Source: JAICKM01 sp050998805
GTDB taxonomy: Bacteria > Chloroflexota > Chloroflexia > QHBQ01 > JAICKM01
NCBI GenBank assembly: GCA_050998805.1
Contig: JBPCPV010000046.1
Coordinates: forward strand, 1 to 64,000
Length of the DNA: 64,000 bases
Reading direction: 5' to 3'
The notes under the pieces: generated by a model
Database searches by the model: none
The model's input: the letters and a program-made list of their open reading frames with translations, nothing else
Told to the model about the DNA's origin: nothing
Made by a program: the position numbers and the translations under genes
Shown: positions 18,868 through 27,000 of the stretch, piece after piece
How positions within the stretch are numbered: the stretch's first letter is position 1
Layout: each line of letters opens with the position of its first letter

Positions 18868-21453
18868 CTACTGCCCCAGCCGGTAGATGTAGTAGCCGTT
18901 CACATCGTAGATCAGTGTTGCCGGCAGGCCCGGTAGGGGAGCGCGCCGGTAGAGCGGGGCGAGTGCCTCGCGCAGTGGCGGGCGGCGGCTCGTCGAGTCG
19001 GCAGGCCCTCCCAACCAGATGTAGCCGACGCCGTACTCTGCTGCGACCGCCTTGATCTCGTCCAGCGAGCCTTCGGGGATCATCACGGCCTTGCGCTGCG
19101 CGTACCAGTTGAACTCCCAGGGGTTGCGGATCATCACCACCGCATCCGGCGGCAGATGCGCGGCAGCCCATCGCCCCGCCGCCGCGAAGTTGTCCGGCCC
19201 GGTCTCTGTCTCCGCCCGATGCGCCAGCGCGGGCAGCGGCTGCACCACCAGCCCAACCACCATCACCGCCGCGCACACCCCCGCCACCAACCCGCCCGCC
19301 CCGCGTGCATTGCGTATTGCGTATTGCGGGGTGTGTATCGTTAGCTGATGGCTGACGGCTGACGGTTGACGGTTGACGGCACCCCGATCCGCCACCCAGG
19401 CGACGACCGCCGCAGCGCCGAGCGCAAGCCAGGGCACCAGTGCCTGGAAATAGCGCGACTCATAGTGCCAGGCCAGCAGCACGAACAGGCAGTACGACCC
19501 CAGGCTGACGACCCATGCCAGCCGCAGGCCGCGCAGCCGCCGGGGCACGGCCACCAGCCATCCCAGCAGCCCCAGCACGGTCATCGGCAACGCGGGCAGG
19601 TCGCTCCCGTTGAGCACGTCCTTGCCGAGCTGGCCGAAGCCCCAGCCGACCGCATTGTACAGGTCCGAGTAGCTGTGCAGCAGCAGCGCCCGGCTCGGCA
19701 GGGGCCGCCCATTAAGGTAGTCCGCGTAGATATTCTCCCACGGCGGGCCGGTGCCCCCCGTCCAGAAGCGCAGAATCCAGATGTCGAGCGACTCGGTCGA
19801 GTAGAACGGGGCGTGGAACGTCAGCAGGTTATACCCCAGCAGCGGCACCACCGCTACGCCGAACGCGGCCACAGCCCAGAGCAACGGCCGAAGGCTGCCG
19901 GCGGGCCGCCGCCCCGCCCAGCGCCCGCTCCGCCGGTGCAGGAGCAGCGCGACCGCCAGCCCACCCAGCACGACCGCCGCGCTCGGCCCCTTGCTCCAGA
20001 CCAACAGCCCCGCCGCCAGCCCCGCGAGCGCCGCGAGCCGCCAGGTAGGCGCACCGCCCGGCCTCGGTGCCGCACGGATCGCCCGCAGCGTTTCGCGCGG
20101 CATCTCCTCGTCCTCTGATGCTTCCGCCACGCGCGTCCGCGCCGCTGCGTCCTGCGCCACGCTCGCCTCCCACGCGAAGCCGACCGTCAGGAAGGCCAGC
20201 AGCGTGAAGCCGAGGTCGTTGATCGGGTAGAGGACCGTGAAGAAGAAGTAGGGGTGGAGCAGCGCCAACAGCGCGGCGAGCAGGCCCACGCGCCGGTCCC
20301 ACCACCGCCGCCCGAAGCTATAGACCGTGACCGCCAACCCAAGCAGCAGCAGCAGGTTCGGCAATCGGGCCGCCCAGCCCTGTGCGCCGAGCAGCACGAA
20401 GAACGGCGCAGTCAGTATCGGCTGGAGGAGCGGCCAAGTCTCCGCCGGGTGGGTGATGCCGGGGTGGGGCGCGTAGAACTGCGCCACGTAGTCCACCACC
20501 GGTCCGCGCCCCACGGCGAGGTTGCGCGCCACCACCGCGTTCTCCGCGTAGTCTGCGTGCCCGATCCAATCCATCTGTGGCAGCACGGCCAGCGCGAAGG
20601 CGGCATATCCCGCTAGCGCCACAGCGAGCAGCGCCGGGGCCGCCCAGCGCAGCGCGCCCGATGGCTCGCCCACGCCGTCGGTCCAGCGCAGCGCCGCCGG
20701 CATCGGCCAATGCCGCGCGGCGCGCCACGCCTGCGCCGCAGCTCCCGCGATCACCAATGCCGCCGCAGCTCCCGGCAACCACGGCGTGATCAGCGGCCTC
20801 CAGGGGCCGAGGCCGTATGCGACCGCCGCGAGCGCGAGCAGCCCGCCGACCCCGGCCAGTACCGGCCTCCTTAGTAGCCCGCCGAGCAGCGCATACACGC
20901 CGAGCACGCCGGCAATCACCGCGAGCAGCACGCCCCACGGCGACGGCGGGGACGCGCCCGGAGCGGCCTCGAGCCGCACCCATTCGAGCTTCACGCCGAG
21001 GTCGCGCCGGTCGCCGGACGGCCTGAACGTCGGCACGTCGAGGCCCAGCGTTACATCGCCACCTGCTGTGAAGGAAGGGATAGTCAACACGGCGGCCTGG
21101 GTGCCCAGGGTGTACGTCGCCACGACGTGGCTGCCCACGCTTGCCGTCAGCACGACCGGCGCGGGCGCGTCTGCCGGGCGCGCCCCCACCCCGAAGCTGA
21201 GGACCGCCGGGCCGTCGAGGCCGGTGTCGCGGAACGTCACCTCGCCGTGGCCGGTGGACCAGCGGGCGCGGCTCCGCCCGTCCTGCTCGGCCTCGTCGGC
21301 GTAGAACCCGGTCACTAGGGCACCGCTGAACGGCCCCCCGACATCAACAGTCCATGCGGCGGAGGCCGTCCGGTAGACCGCGAAGAGCGCGATGACGGCC
21401 GCGACCACGAGCAGCGCCGCCATTCCCAGAGGCGGGCGCAGCCCCTTACTCAA
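18868..21453 (-). CDS. GT-C/PMT-type glycosyltransferase-like membrane protein
   Basis: An 861-residue protein. A first TM helix is followed by an extracellular beta-rich domain (about 35-160) and then 12 or more TM helices. The first long loop reads QMDWIGHADYAENAVVARNL with the acidic residues expected of GT39/ArnT-like enzymes. A periplasmic C-terminal part follows. Such enzymes move sugars from polyprenyl carriers; the substrate is unknown. Residues ~691-715 (RQPSAVSHQ, then TPQYAIRN) are encoded by heptamer arrays. Its ATG overlaps the upstream gene's stop by four bases. Confidence 0.82.
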   Translation of the reverse strand: MSKGLRPPLGMAALLVVAAVIALFAVYRTASAAWTVDVGGPFSGALVTGFYADEAEQDGRSRARWSTGHGEVTFRDTGLDGPAVLSFGVGARPADAPAPVVLTASVGSHVVATYTLGTQAAVLTIPSFTAGGDVTLGLDVPTFRPSGDRRDLGVKLEWVRLEAAPGASPPSPWGVLLAVIAGVLGVYALLGGLLRRPVLAGVGGLLALAAVAYGLGPWRPLITPWLPGAAAALVIAGAAAQAWRAARHWPMPAALRWTDGVGEPSGALRWAAPALLAVALAGYAAFALAVLPQMDWIGHADYAENAVVARNLAVGRGPVVDYVAQFYAPHPGITHPAETWPLLQPILTAPFFVLLGAQGWAARLPNLLLLLGLAVTVYSFGRRWWDRRVGLLAALLALLHPYFFFTVLYPINDLGFTLLAFLTVGFAWEASVAQDAAARTRVAEASEDEEMPRETLRAIRAAPRPGGAPTWRLAALAGLAAGLLVWSKGPSAAVVLGGLAVALLLHRRSGRWAGRRPAGSLRPLLWAVAAFGVAVVPLLGYNLLTFHAPFYSTESLDIWILRFWTGGTGPPWENIYADYLNGRPLPSRALLLHSYSDLYNAVGWGFGQLGKDVLNGSDLPALPMTVLGLLGWLVAVPRRLRGLRLAWVVSLGSYCLFVLLAWHYESRYFQALVPWLALGAAAVVAWVADRGAVNRQPSAVSHQLTIHTPQYAIRNARGAGGLVAGVCAAVMVVGLVVQPLPALAHRAETETGPDNFAAAGRWAAAHLPPDAVVMIRNPWEFNWYAQRKAVMIPEGSLDEIKAVAAEYGVGYIWLGGPADSTSRRPPLREALAPLYRRAPLPGLPATLIYDVNGYYIYRLGQ
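19309..19380. repeat. Two heptamer arrays inside the GT-C gene
   Basis: ATTGCGT x3 (19309-19329) and GGCTGAC-type x5 (19343-19377, with GGTTGAC variants). On the coding strand they read QYAIRN and RQPSAVSHQ. The strand that carries GGCTGAC would hit TGA within 21 bases, so the gene uses the open strand. Confidence 0.85.
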
Positions 21454-24338
21454 CCGCCGCCCCCAGGCACAAGGTCAACTTCGACATGCACCCGCCCGCC
21501 TGGAGGCATCGCCGGCAGGTCCACCTGCTCCGGGCGGCGCTGCGAGACGGCCTTGCCGTTGACCTGCACAGCCCGCGCCGGGTGAGGCAGTGTGATCGTC
21601 ACCCCGTCTAGCGTGTCCGGCGAGCCGTTCACGACGGTGATGCTGAGGTGGTCGCCGCTGAGGTCGTATGTCGTCGTCACAAGCCGGATGTCGCGCCAAC
21701 GTTGCGTGATCTCGCTCACGGGCGCGATCCAGAGGTCGCCGCGGTCGCGGGCATCGGCTGCGGCTGTGATCGCCCCCACCCACACATCACGCACTCCCGG
21801 CTTAGTCAGATCTTCGGGGTGCGTCCAGAACGAGGTTGCCCCACGCCGCGATACAACGTCGCTGATCACGGCCCGCGCCTGCACGACGCCTGCCACGCTC
21901 GGCGTGTTCGGCCCCGCATCGCCGGTGTTCGGCTCGACCGGCCCCAGGTGCAGGTCGGGCATCACCAGCACCGGGCTGTAGACCTGCGACGCGCTGATCA
22001 GATAGCGGTCGGGCAGGTCCGGCGGATAGAGCCGCGTCACCGAGGTGATGCCGTGGTCCTCCAGCACCTTGTAGAAGCGGTCATCCAGGCTGTTCGACGA
22101 CTGCCAGGGGAAGGCGAACGTCCGCGCCGTCGGCAGGCCGCGCGCTGCCGCTGCTTTATCCCATTCGCCCAGGTCCACCGTGAGCGAGAGCGGCTTGGTG
22201 CCGCGCACGTAGAGGTGGCCGAAGGTATGGCTGCCGATCTCCTGCCCGGCGGCGTGTAGCCGGTCGGTCTGGTCGCCGAAGTACCAGGCGGGGTCGCTCG
22301 CGATTGTGCCGTAAGGGTCGTCGCTGTACCAGGTGTTGGTCAGCCACCATGTGGTCGCCCAGCCGCCGAGCTTGCCCGGCCCCACCTTGTAGGTCGGGTC
22401 GCCGGAGAACTTGCGCCGCTCGGTGTTGCCGTCGAGCAGGTTGTAGCCGGTGGCGTAAAACGTCGCCCTGATGCCGTGCTGCTTGAAGAGGTCGAGCAGC
22501 ATGTCCGCACCCTGCCTCATGTTCATGCCCCGGTTGGCGGCATAGACCACGTCGTGTTGGCTCTTCGAGTGGATCAGACCGCCCATCGCGCTCTCCCAAT
22601 CGAAGGAGAAGGCGAACGCGGCCCGCGCGCCGTCCGGCCAGGTCTCGACCCGCACGCCCTCCTGCGCCAGTAGCGGCGTCTTGAACGTCGGGCTGCCGTC
22701 TATCGCGCGCAGCCAGACCCAGGCGTAGGCCGCTCCCTCCGGTGCCGTGGCTTCCCCGCGCAGGCTGCTGCCCGCAGGCTGCGGTGCCTGCACGCTGTCG
22801 GCGATCACGCCTTTGAGCGTCGCCGCCTGGAAGCGCACCATCATCTGCACATGCCCACTGCCCCCGGTCTCCGCCGAGTAGCAGTAGCGGTCGTTGGCGC
22901 GCACCAGCACCCGGGCCGCCATCAGGTCGGTGCCCGTGTTCGGCTGCGCCCACCCCGCCTGCCCGCCCGCGCCGAGCGTCCCGCTCACCACCCAACTCGT
23001 CAGCGTCGGCGTGATGCCCGGCTCCATCTCCAGACCCGAGTTCGCGAGCAGATTGCTTTGGAGATAAGGCGTCGTGTCCCGGCACGCTTCCGGCACCGGC
23101 GGCTGCCCCGGCCTGGCGACCAGCACGGCGATCCACCCCGCCAAGATCAGCGCCGCCACCGCCCCCACGACCAGTGCCACCCGAGTGCGGAGTGCGGAGT
23201 GCGGATCGTCGGCTGACGGCTGACGGCTGACGGCTGATGGCTGATGGCTCGTGGCTGACGGCTGACCTCTCGTCTCGACCCACCAGACTGCGTAGCCAAA
23301 GATTGCGTTGGCGATGTTGAGCACGAGGATCAGCGTCGAGAGCGCGATAGCCGCCTCCGCCGTCTGCCCCAACTGCCCCAGCAGCGCGACCATCGTCGCG
23401 TCCCGCGTGCCCACCCCGCTTACGCTCACCGGGATCAGCGCCGCCACCGTCGTCAGCCCGACGATCCCGCCGACCTGCGCCAGATCGAGGTGCAGCCCGA
23501 TCGCCACGGCCAGCAGCCAGACCCGGAACGTGCTCACCGCGAAGCTGAGGGCCGTCCAGCCTGCCGCCACTGCCCATTGCGGAGTGCGGAGTGCGGAGTG
23601 CGGAGTGCGGAGTGCGGACCCACTGTCATTCTGAGCGAAGCGAAGAATCTCGGCTGAGGGCTGATCACTCGCCGCTGACAGCTCGTCATTGACTGCTGAC
23701 TGCTGACCACTGACCACTGACCACTGACCACCGACCCCCGACAGCCGCTTGCCCACCAGCCGCATCAACTGCTCGCGGCGGGCGAAGGCGATCACTGCGG
23801 CGACGGCACCCGCACTGATCACCGCGACAGCGCCCAGTCCCCCACCGTAGGTTTGGCCGAAGACCCAAAGGCCGAGCAGGGCCAGTGGAGCCAGCCCCGC
23901 GATGTCGAACAGCCGGTCGAGCACGCTGCTTGCCACCGCCGCGCCGAGGCGGTGGCCGCGCCGCTCCAGCGCCCACGCCTTCACGAGGTCGCCGGCCTGC
24001 CCCGGAGTGAACGCGCCCGCGCCGAGGCCGATCGCGTAGAGACGCCATGCCTCGCCCAGCCCCATCCGCACGCCGAGGCCGGCCGCCAGCAGCCGCCAGC
24101 GTTCCGACTTGATCAGCACGAACGGGAAATAGATGCCGACCGAGAGCGCGACCAGCGCGGGGTTCGCCCCCGCGAGCACCCGGAGTATCGCCGCAAGGTC
24201 GAGTTGCTTGCGGGCGACCAGATACGCGATCAGCGCGGCGAGCAGCAGCAGCCCGCCCGCCCGCAGCAGCCATGCGCGCCGCGATCCCGACCGAGGCGGA
24301 GAACCCGCGCTCGGCGCTGCGGCGGCCTCAGTGTTCAT
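21450..24338 (-). CDS. Flippase-like TM domain fused to polysaccharide deacetylase
   Basis: A 962-residue fusion. Residues 20-350 are a lysylphosphatidylglycerol synthase/AglD-type TM domain (UPF0104; GLGAGAFTPGQAGDLVKAW is typical). A short TM at about 390-410 leads to a beta-rich region and then a NodB-like deacetylase domain: FAFSFDWES, the zinc site HTFGH (in GSHTFGHLYV), and AFPWQSS. It may export and trim a glycan or lipid-linked sugar outside the cell. Residues 202-254 and 357-385 are encoded by heptamer and interspersed repeats in loops between domains. It overlaps both neighbours. Confidence 0.8.
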   Translation of the reverse strand: MNTEAAAAPSAGSPPRSGSRRAWLLRAGGLLLLAALIAYLVARKQLDLAAILRVLAGANPALVALSVGIYFPFVLIKSERWRLLAAGLGVRMGLGEAWRLYAIGLGAGAFTPGQAGDLVKAWALERRGHRLGAAVASSVLDRLFDIAGLAPLALLGLWVFGQTYGGGLGAVAVISAGAVAAVIAFARREQLMRLVGKRLSGVGGQWSVVSGQQSAVNDELSAASDQPSAEILRFAQNDSGSALRTPHSALRTPQWAVAAGWTALSFAVSTFRVWLLAVAIGLHLDLAQVGGIVGLTTVAALIPVSVSGVGTRDATMVALLGQLGQTAEAAIALSTLILVLNIANAIFGYAVWWVETRGQPSATSHQPSAVSRQPSADDPHSALRTRVALVVGAVAALILAGWIAVLVARPGQPPVPEACRDTTPYLQSNLLANSGLEMEPGITPTLTSWVVSGTLGAGGQAGWAQPNTGTDLMAARVLVRANDRYCYSAETGGSGHVQMMVRFQAATLKGVIADSVQAPQPAGSSLRGEATAPEGAAYAWVWLRAIDGSPTFKTPLLAQEGVRVETWPDGARAAFAFSFDWESAMGGLIHSKSQHDVVYAANRGMNMRQGADMLLDLFKQHGIRATFYATGYNLLDGNTERRKFSGDPTYKVGPGKLGGWATTWWLTNTWYSDDPYGTIASDPAWYFGDQTDRLHAAGQEIGSHTFGHLYVRGTKPLSLTVDLGEWDKAAAARGLPTARTFAFPWQSSNSLDDRFYKVLEDHGITSVTRLYPPDLPDRYLISASQVYSPVLVMPDLHLGPVEPNTGDAGPNTPSVAGVVQARAVISDVVSRRGATSFWTHPEDLTKPGVRDVWVGAITAAADARDRGDLWIAPVSEITQRWRDIRLVTTTYDLSGDHLSITVVNGSPDTLDGVTITLPHPARAVQVNGKAVSQRRPEQVDLPAMPPGGRVHVEVDLVPGGGG
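23183..23266. repeat. Heptamer arrays inside the flippase-deacetylase gene, site 2
   Basis: Three GAGTGCG units (23183-23204) and eight GGCTGAC-type units (23211-23266, including two GGCTGAT and one GGCTCGT). On the coding strand they read SHQPSAVSRQPSA and HSALRT. They lie at the junction between the TM domain and the next region. Confidence 0.88.
23577..23733. repeat. Composite repeat block inside the flippase-deacetylase gene, site 1
   Basis: In plus-strand order: five GGAGTGC units (23581-23615), one interspersed AATGACAG/TTCTTCGCTTCGCTC repeat in reverse (23622-23653), two degenerate GGCTGAx units, and six ACTGCTG/ACCACTG units (23692-23733). The coding strand reads SVVSGQ, LRFAQNDS and LRTPHSALRTPH. 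The block encodes about 52 residues of a loop between TM helices. Confidence 0.88.
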
Positions 24339-25461
24339 CTGGGTGGGCCGGCTCCGGTTCAGGCAAGATCGCCGTCGGGGCCGGCGCGCCGTCCGTCAGG
24401 TGGAGTTCGTAGCCCGTGCCGGCGCTCGTCGGGCGTCGCTCCACGAGCACCCGCTGCGTGCTCTCGAAGCGCATCGCCGCTATCTGCTCCGAGATCAGCC
24501 CGAACAGGAAGACGAACACGCTCGACATCAGCAGCAGGACAACGCCGTTCGGGATACGGTGGGACGCATGGAGCGCGAAGTTCCAGATGCCGTAGCTCAA
24601 CCCCAGCAGGAAGATCAGCGCGCTCAACGGCAAGAAAACCTTCATGGGGCTGAACAGCGTCACGATCCGCAGTATGATCACGATGAACTTGGTGCCGTCC
24701 CTCACGAGCTTGATCTGGCTCTTGCCGCTCGCTTTGCGCGCCCGGATAGGCACGAACTGCACGTTATAGCCTGCCTTGATGAATGACAGCGTGCTTGTCG
24801 TCGGGTAAGAATAGCCGTTCGGCAGCAGGTGGATGAACTCCATGATCAGGGGGTGGCGCATCGCCCGGAAGCCGGATGTCAGGTCGGGTATATCGCGGCC
24901 CACCAGATACGACGCCAGCCGATTGAAGAAGGCGTTGCCGAGGTCGCGGAGCAGGCCCCTGCTCGTGCCCATCGTCCGCGCGCCCACCACGAGGTCGTAC
25001 TCGCCGATGCCGGCCAGCACCCGCTCGATGTCCTCCGGCTGGTGCTGGCCGTCGGCGTCGAGCAGTAGCACCACCTCGCCTCCGGCTGCCCGCAGTCCGC
25101 TCTTCACCGCAGCCCCGTTGCCCTTGTTGTACGGGTGGCGGACGACCCGCGCCCCGTGCGCCAGCGCCGCCTCCGCCGTGTTGTCGCTCGACCCGTCGTC
25201 CACCACGATCACCTCAGCCGCAGGCTTGAGCCGCCGTATCTTCTCCAACACCGAGCCGATAGCCTCCCCCTCGTTATAGGCCGGGATGATCACCGACAGC
25301 CCCCTGCCGTCGGACGGCAATTCTGAGTTTTGAGTTTTGAGTTCTGAATTAGGGCGCTGGCTGATGGGGTATGCAGGTGCCTGGCCTATGGAGATAGGCG
25401 GGGCGATGATTGTTCGGTTGTCTTGCTGTGTGTCTGTGTTCATATCCAAGCCCATTGTCAT
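24328..25461 (-). CDS. Family 2 glycosyltransferase (DPM1/GtrB-like)
   Basis: A 377-residue protein. The GT-A domain starts at VIIPAYNEGEAIGSVLEKI and contains VDDGSSDNT and the metal/nucleotide motif LLDADGQHQPED. Two C-terminal TM helices (MKVFLPLSALIFLLGLSYGI and VVLLLMSSVFVFLFGL) match polyprenyl-phosphate glycosyltransferases. It would load a sugar onto a lipid carrier at the membrane. Met at 25461 or 25443 are both possible starts. The non-conserved N-terminus includes residues from AACTCAA-type heptamers (LKTQNSEL). It overlaps the next gene by 11 bases. Confidence 0.9.
   Translation of the reverse strand: MTMGLDMNTDTQQDNRTIIAPPISIGQAPAYPISQRPNSELKTQNSELPSDGRGLSVIIPAYNEGEAIGSVLEKIRRLKPAAEVIVVDDGSSDNTAEAALAHGARVVRHPYNKGNGAAVKSGLRAAGGEVVLLLDADGQHQPEDIERVLAGIGEYDLVVGARTMGTSRGLLRDLGNAFFNRLASYLVGRDIPDLTSGFRAMRHPLIMEFIHLLPNGYSYPTTSTLSFIKAGYNVQFVPIRARKASGKSQIKLVRDGTKFIVIILRIVTLFSPMKVFLPLSALIFLLGLSYGIWNFALHASHRIPNGVVLLLMSSVFVFLFGLISEQIAAMRFESTQRVLVERRPTSAGTGYELHLTDGAPAPTAILPEPEPAHPDEH
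25321..25350. repeat. Heptamer array (TTTTGAG type) in the GT2 gene
   Basis: Four units of TTTTGAG/TTCTGAG, read on the minus strand as NSELKTQNSEL before the catalytic domain. The same word, inverted, occurs in the amidase gene at 29523 and around 56410-56486. Confidence 0.75.
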
Positions 25462-25505
25462 TCTGAGCGCAAGCCCACTGTCACTCTGAGGGAAGCGAAG
25501 AATCT
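25459..25505. repeat. Interspersed repeat, two partial copies
   Basis: Sequences reading CATTCTGAGCGCAAGCCCA and CACTCTGAGGGAAGCGAAGA lie in the 50-bp gap upstream of the GT2 gene. They are related to the copies at 1056, 23622, 35388 and 41099. No gene is visible in this gap. Confidence 0.7.
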
Positions 25506-25513
25506 CATCTACC

Positions 25514-25834
25514 TCATTCTACAGCCACTTTGTCTCCCGCGATCCGGGGACAATGCAGCACGAAATGGAAATAGTCGGGCGTGTTGCCGGCAAAAGTATG
25601 AACCTCGCCCGGCTCCACAACGAGCACATCGCCTGCGCTGAGTGTTATCGGGTTGTCGTTCAGCACCATCGTGCTGCTGCCTCTGACGACAAGGTAGACC
25701 TCGTAAAGTTCGCGGTGGTAGTGGCGCTCGTTGACGCCTTCGTTTGCGAAACCGATTGCAGGCAGAGCCGGGTGAAACAGCTCGGTATACCAGCCTTTGG
25801 CGGGCCTAGACTCGTCGTTGCGTGCGATAATCAT
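25514..25834 (-). CDS. Single-domain cupin
   Basis: A 106-residue cupin. Metal ligands are visible in ERHYHRELYE (His38, His40 and a following Glu) and GEVHTF (His79). Cupins of this size bind a metal and act as isomerases, dioxygenases or sensors. Because it lies between a DegT aminotransferase and a glycosyltransferase, a sugar isomerase role like that of FdtA/WxcM is possible, but the sequence is shorter than that family. It is probably part of the envelope-glycan operon. Confidence 0.8.
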   Translation of the reverse strand: MIIARNDESRPAKGWYTELFHPALPAIGFANEGVNERHYHRELYEVYLVVRGSSTMVLNDNPITLSAGDVLVVEPGEVHTFAGNTPDYFHFVLHCPRIAGDKVAVE

Positions 25835-25858
25835 TCCCCTATAAGCCCCCTTCCAGAG

Positions 25859-26989
25859 CTACCCGTAAAACCCCGCGATGACCTCCACAACTCGCTCGAT
25901 GTCCTCGAAGGCCAACTCGGGGTAGAGCGGCAGGCTCACGATGCTCTCGGCGAGGCTCTCGGCGACCGGGAAGCTGCCCGCGCCCTGTCCCAGGAAGCCG
26001 TACGCCTGCTGTAGGTGGACCGGCACCGGGTAGTGGATGTAGCTGTCTATGCCCGCAGCTTTCAGAGCGGCGGTCAACTCGGCGCGGCGTCTCGGCGTCC
26101 TTACCACGTAGAGGTGGTAGACCGGCCGGCCGTAGTCTCGCATGGCGAGAGGCGTCACCGGATTGCCAGCCGCCGCCAACAGTTTCGTGTAGTGGGCGGC
26201 CCGCTCAGCGCGGGCCTCGTTCCAGGCGCGCAGGTAGCGCAGCTTCACCCGCAGTACCGCCGCCTGGATCTCGTCGAGCCGGTTGCAGAAGCCGAGCCGC
26301 TCGTGGTGGTAGCGGTCGCGCTGCCCACCGTGCCGCAGCTCGCGCATGATGCCTGCGAGTTCGTCGTCGTCGGTCGTCAGCGCGCCGCCGTCGCCGTATG
26401 CGCCGAGGTTCTTCGTCGGGTAGAAGCTGAAGCAGCCGATCCGCCCTATGCTGCCGACCACCCCGCCGCGATAGGTCGCGCCATGGGCCTGCGCCGCGTC
26501 CTCTACCACCGGCAGGCCGTGCCTCGCAGCGACTTCGCGGATCGGGTCCATGTCCGCAGCCTGCCCGTAGAGATGCACCGGCATGATCGCTCTCGTTGCC
26601 GGCGTGATCGCCGCCTCGATCAGGCGCGGGGCGATGTTGCCGGTATCCGCCTCCACGTCCACCAGGCGCGGTGTCGCGCCCGACATCGAAATGCCGAGCG
26701 CGCTGAACGTCGCGGTGTGCGTCGGCAGGATCACCTCGTCGCCGGGGCCGATGCCGAGCGCGCGCACCGAGATATGGATCGCATCTGTGCCGTTGCTCAC
26801 CCCAACGCAGTGCTTCACTCCGCAGAAGTCGGCGAACTCGCGCTCGAATGAGGCGACCTCCTCGCCGAGTATGAACCAACTCCGCTCGAGCACCGCGTCC
26901 ATCGCGGCGCGGGTCTCAGCGCCGATCGCTTCATATTGCGGGCGGGTGTCATTCAACGGGATCGGGCGGATGCCCGTGCTTGTCGTCAT
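25859..26989 (-). CDS. DegT/DnrJ/EryC1/StrS-type sugar aminotransferase
   Basis: A 376-residue PLP enzyme. It transfers an amino group to a keto-sugar nucleotide. GTDAIHISVRALGIGPGDEV and EDAAQAHGA are family motifs; the PLP lysine is Lys193 in FYPTKNLGAYGDGG. A longer reading frame extends to 27082, but ATG 26989 (MTTSTGIRPIPLNDTRP) matches the family start and leaves 11 bases after the epimerase gene. With the upstream epimerase it would make an amino sugar for surface glycan. Confidence 0.93.
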   Translation of the reverse strand: MTTSTGIRPIPLNDTRPQYEAIGAETRAAMDAVLERSWFILGEEVASFEREFADFCGVKHCVGVSNGTDAIHISVRALGIGPGDEVILPTHTATFSALGISMSGATPRLVDVEADTGNIAPRLIEAAITPATRAIMPVHLYGQAADMDPIREVAARHGLPVVEDAAQAHGATYRGGVVGSIGRIGCFSFYPTKNLGAYGDGGALTTDDDELAGIMRELRHGGQRDRYHHERLGFCNRLDEIQAAVLRVKLRYLRAWNEARAERAAHYTKLLAAAGNPVTPLAMRDYGRPVYHLYVVRTPRRRAELTAALKAAGIDSYIHYPVPVHLQQAYGFLGQGAGSFPVAESLAESIVSLPLYPELAFEDIERVVEVIAGFYG

Positions 26990-27000
26990 GTCCCTATCCT

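Noticed and set aside
23183..23733. CRISPR array
   Set aside because: The units are 7 bp and contiguous, without spacers of constant length, and no cas genes are present.
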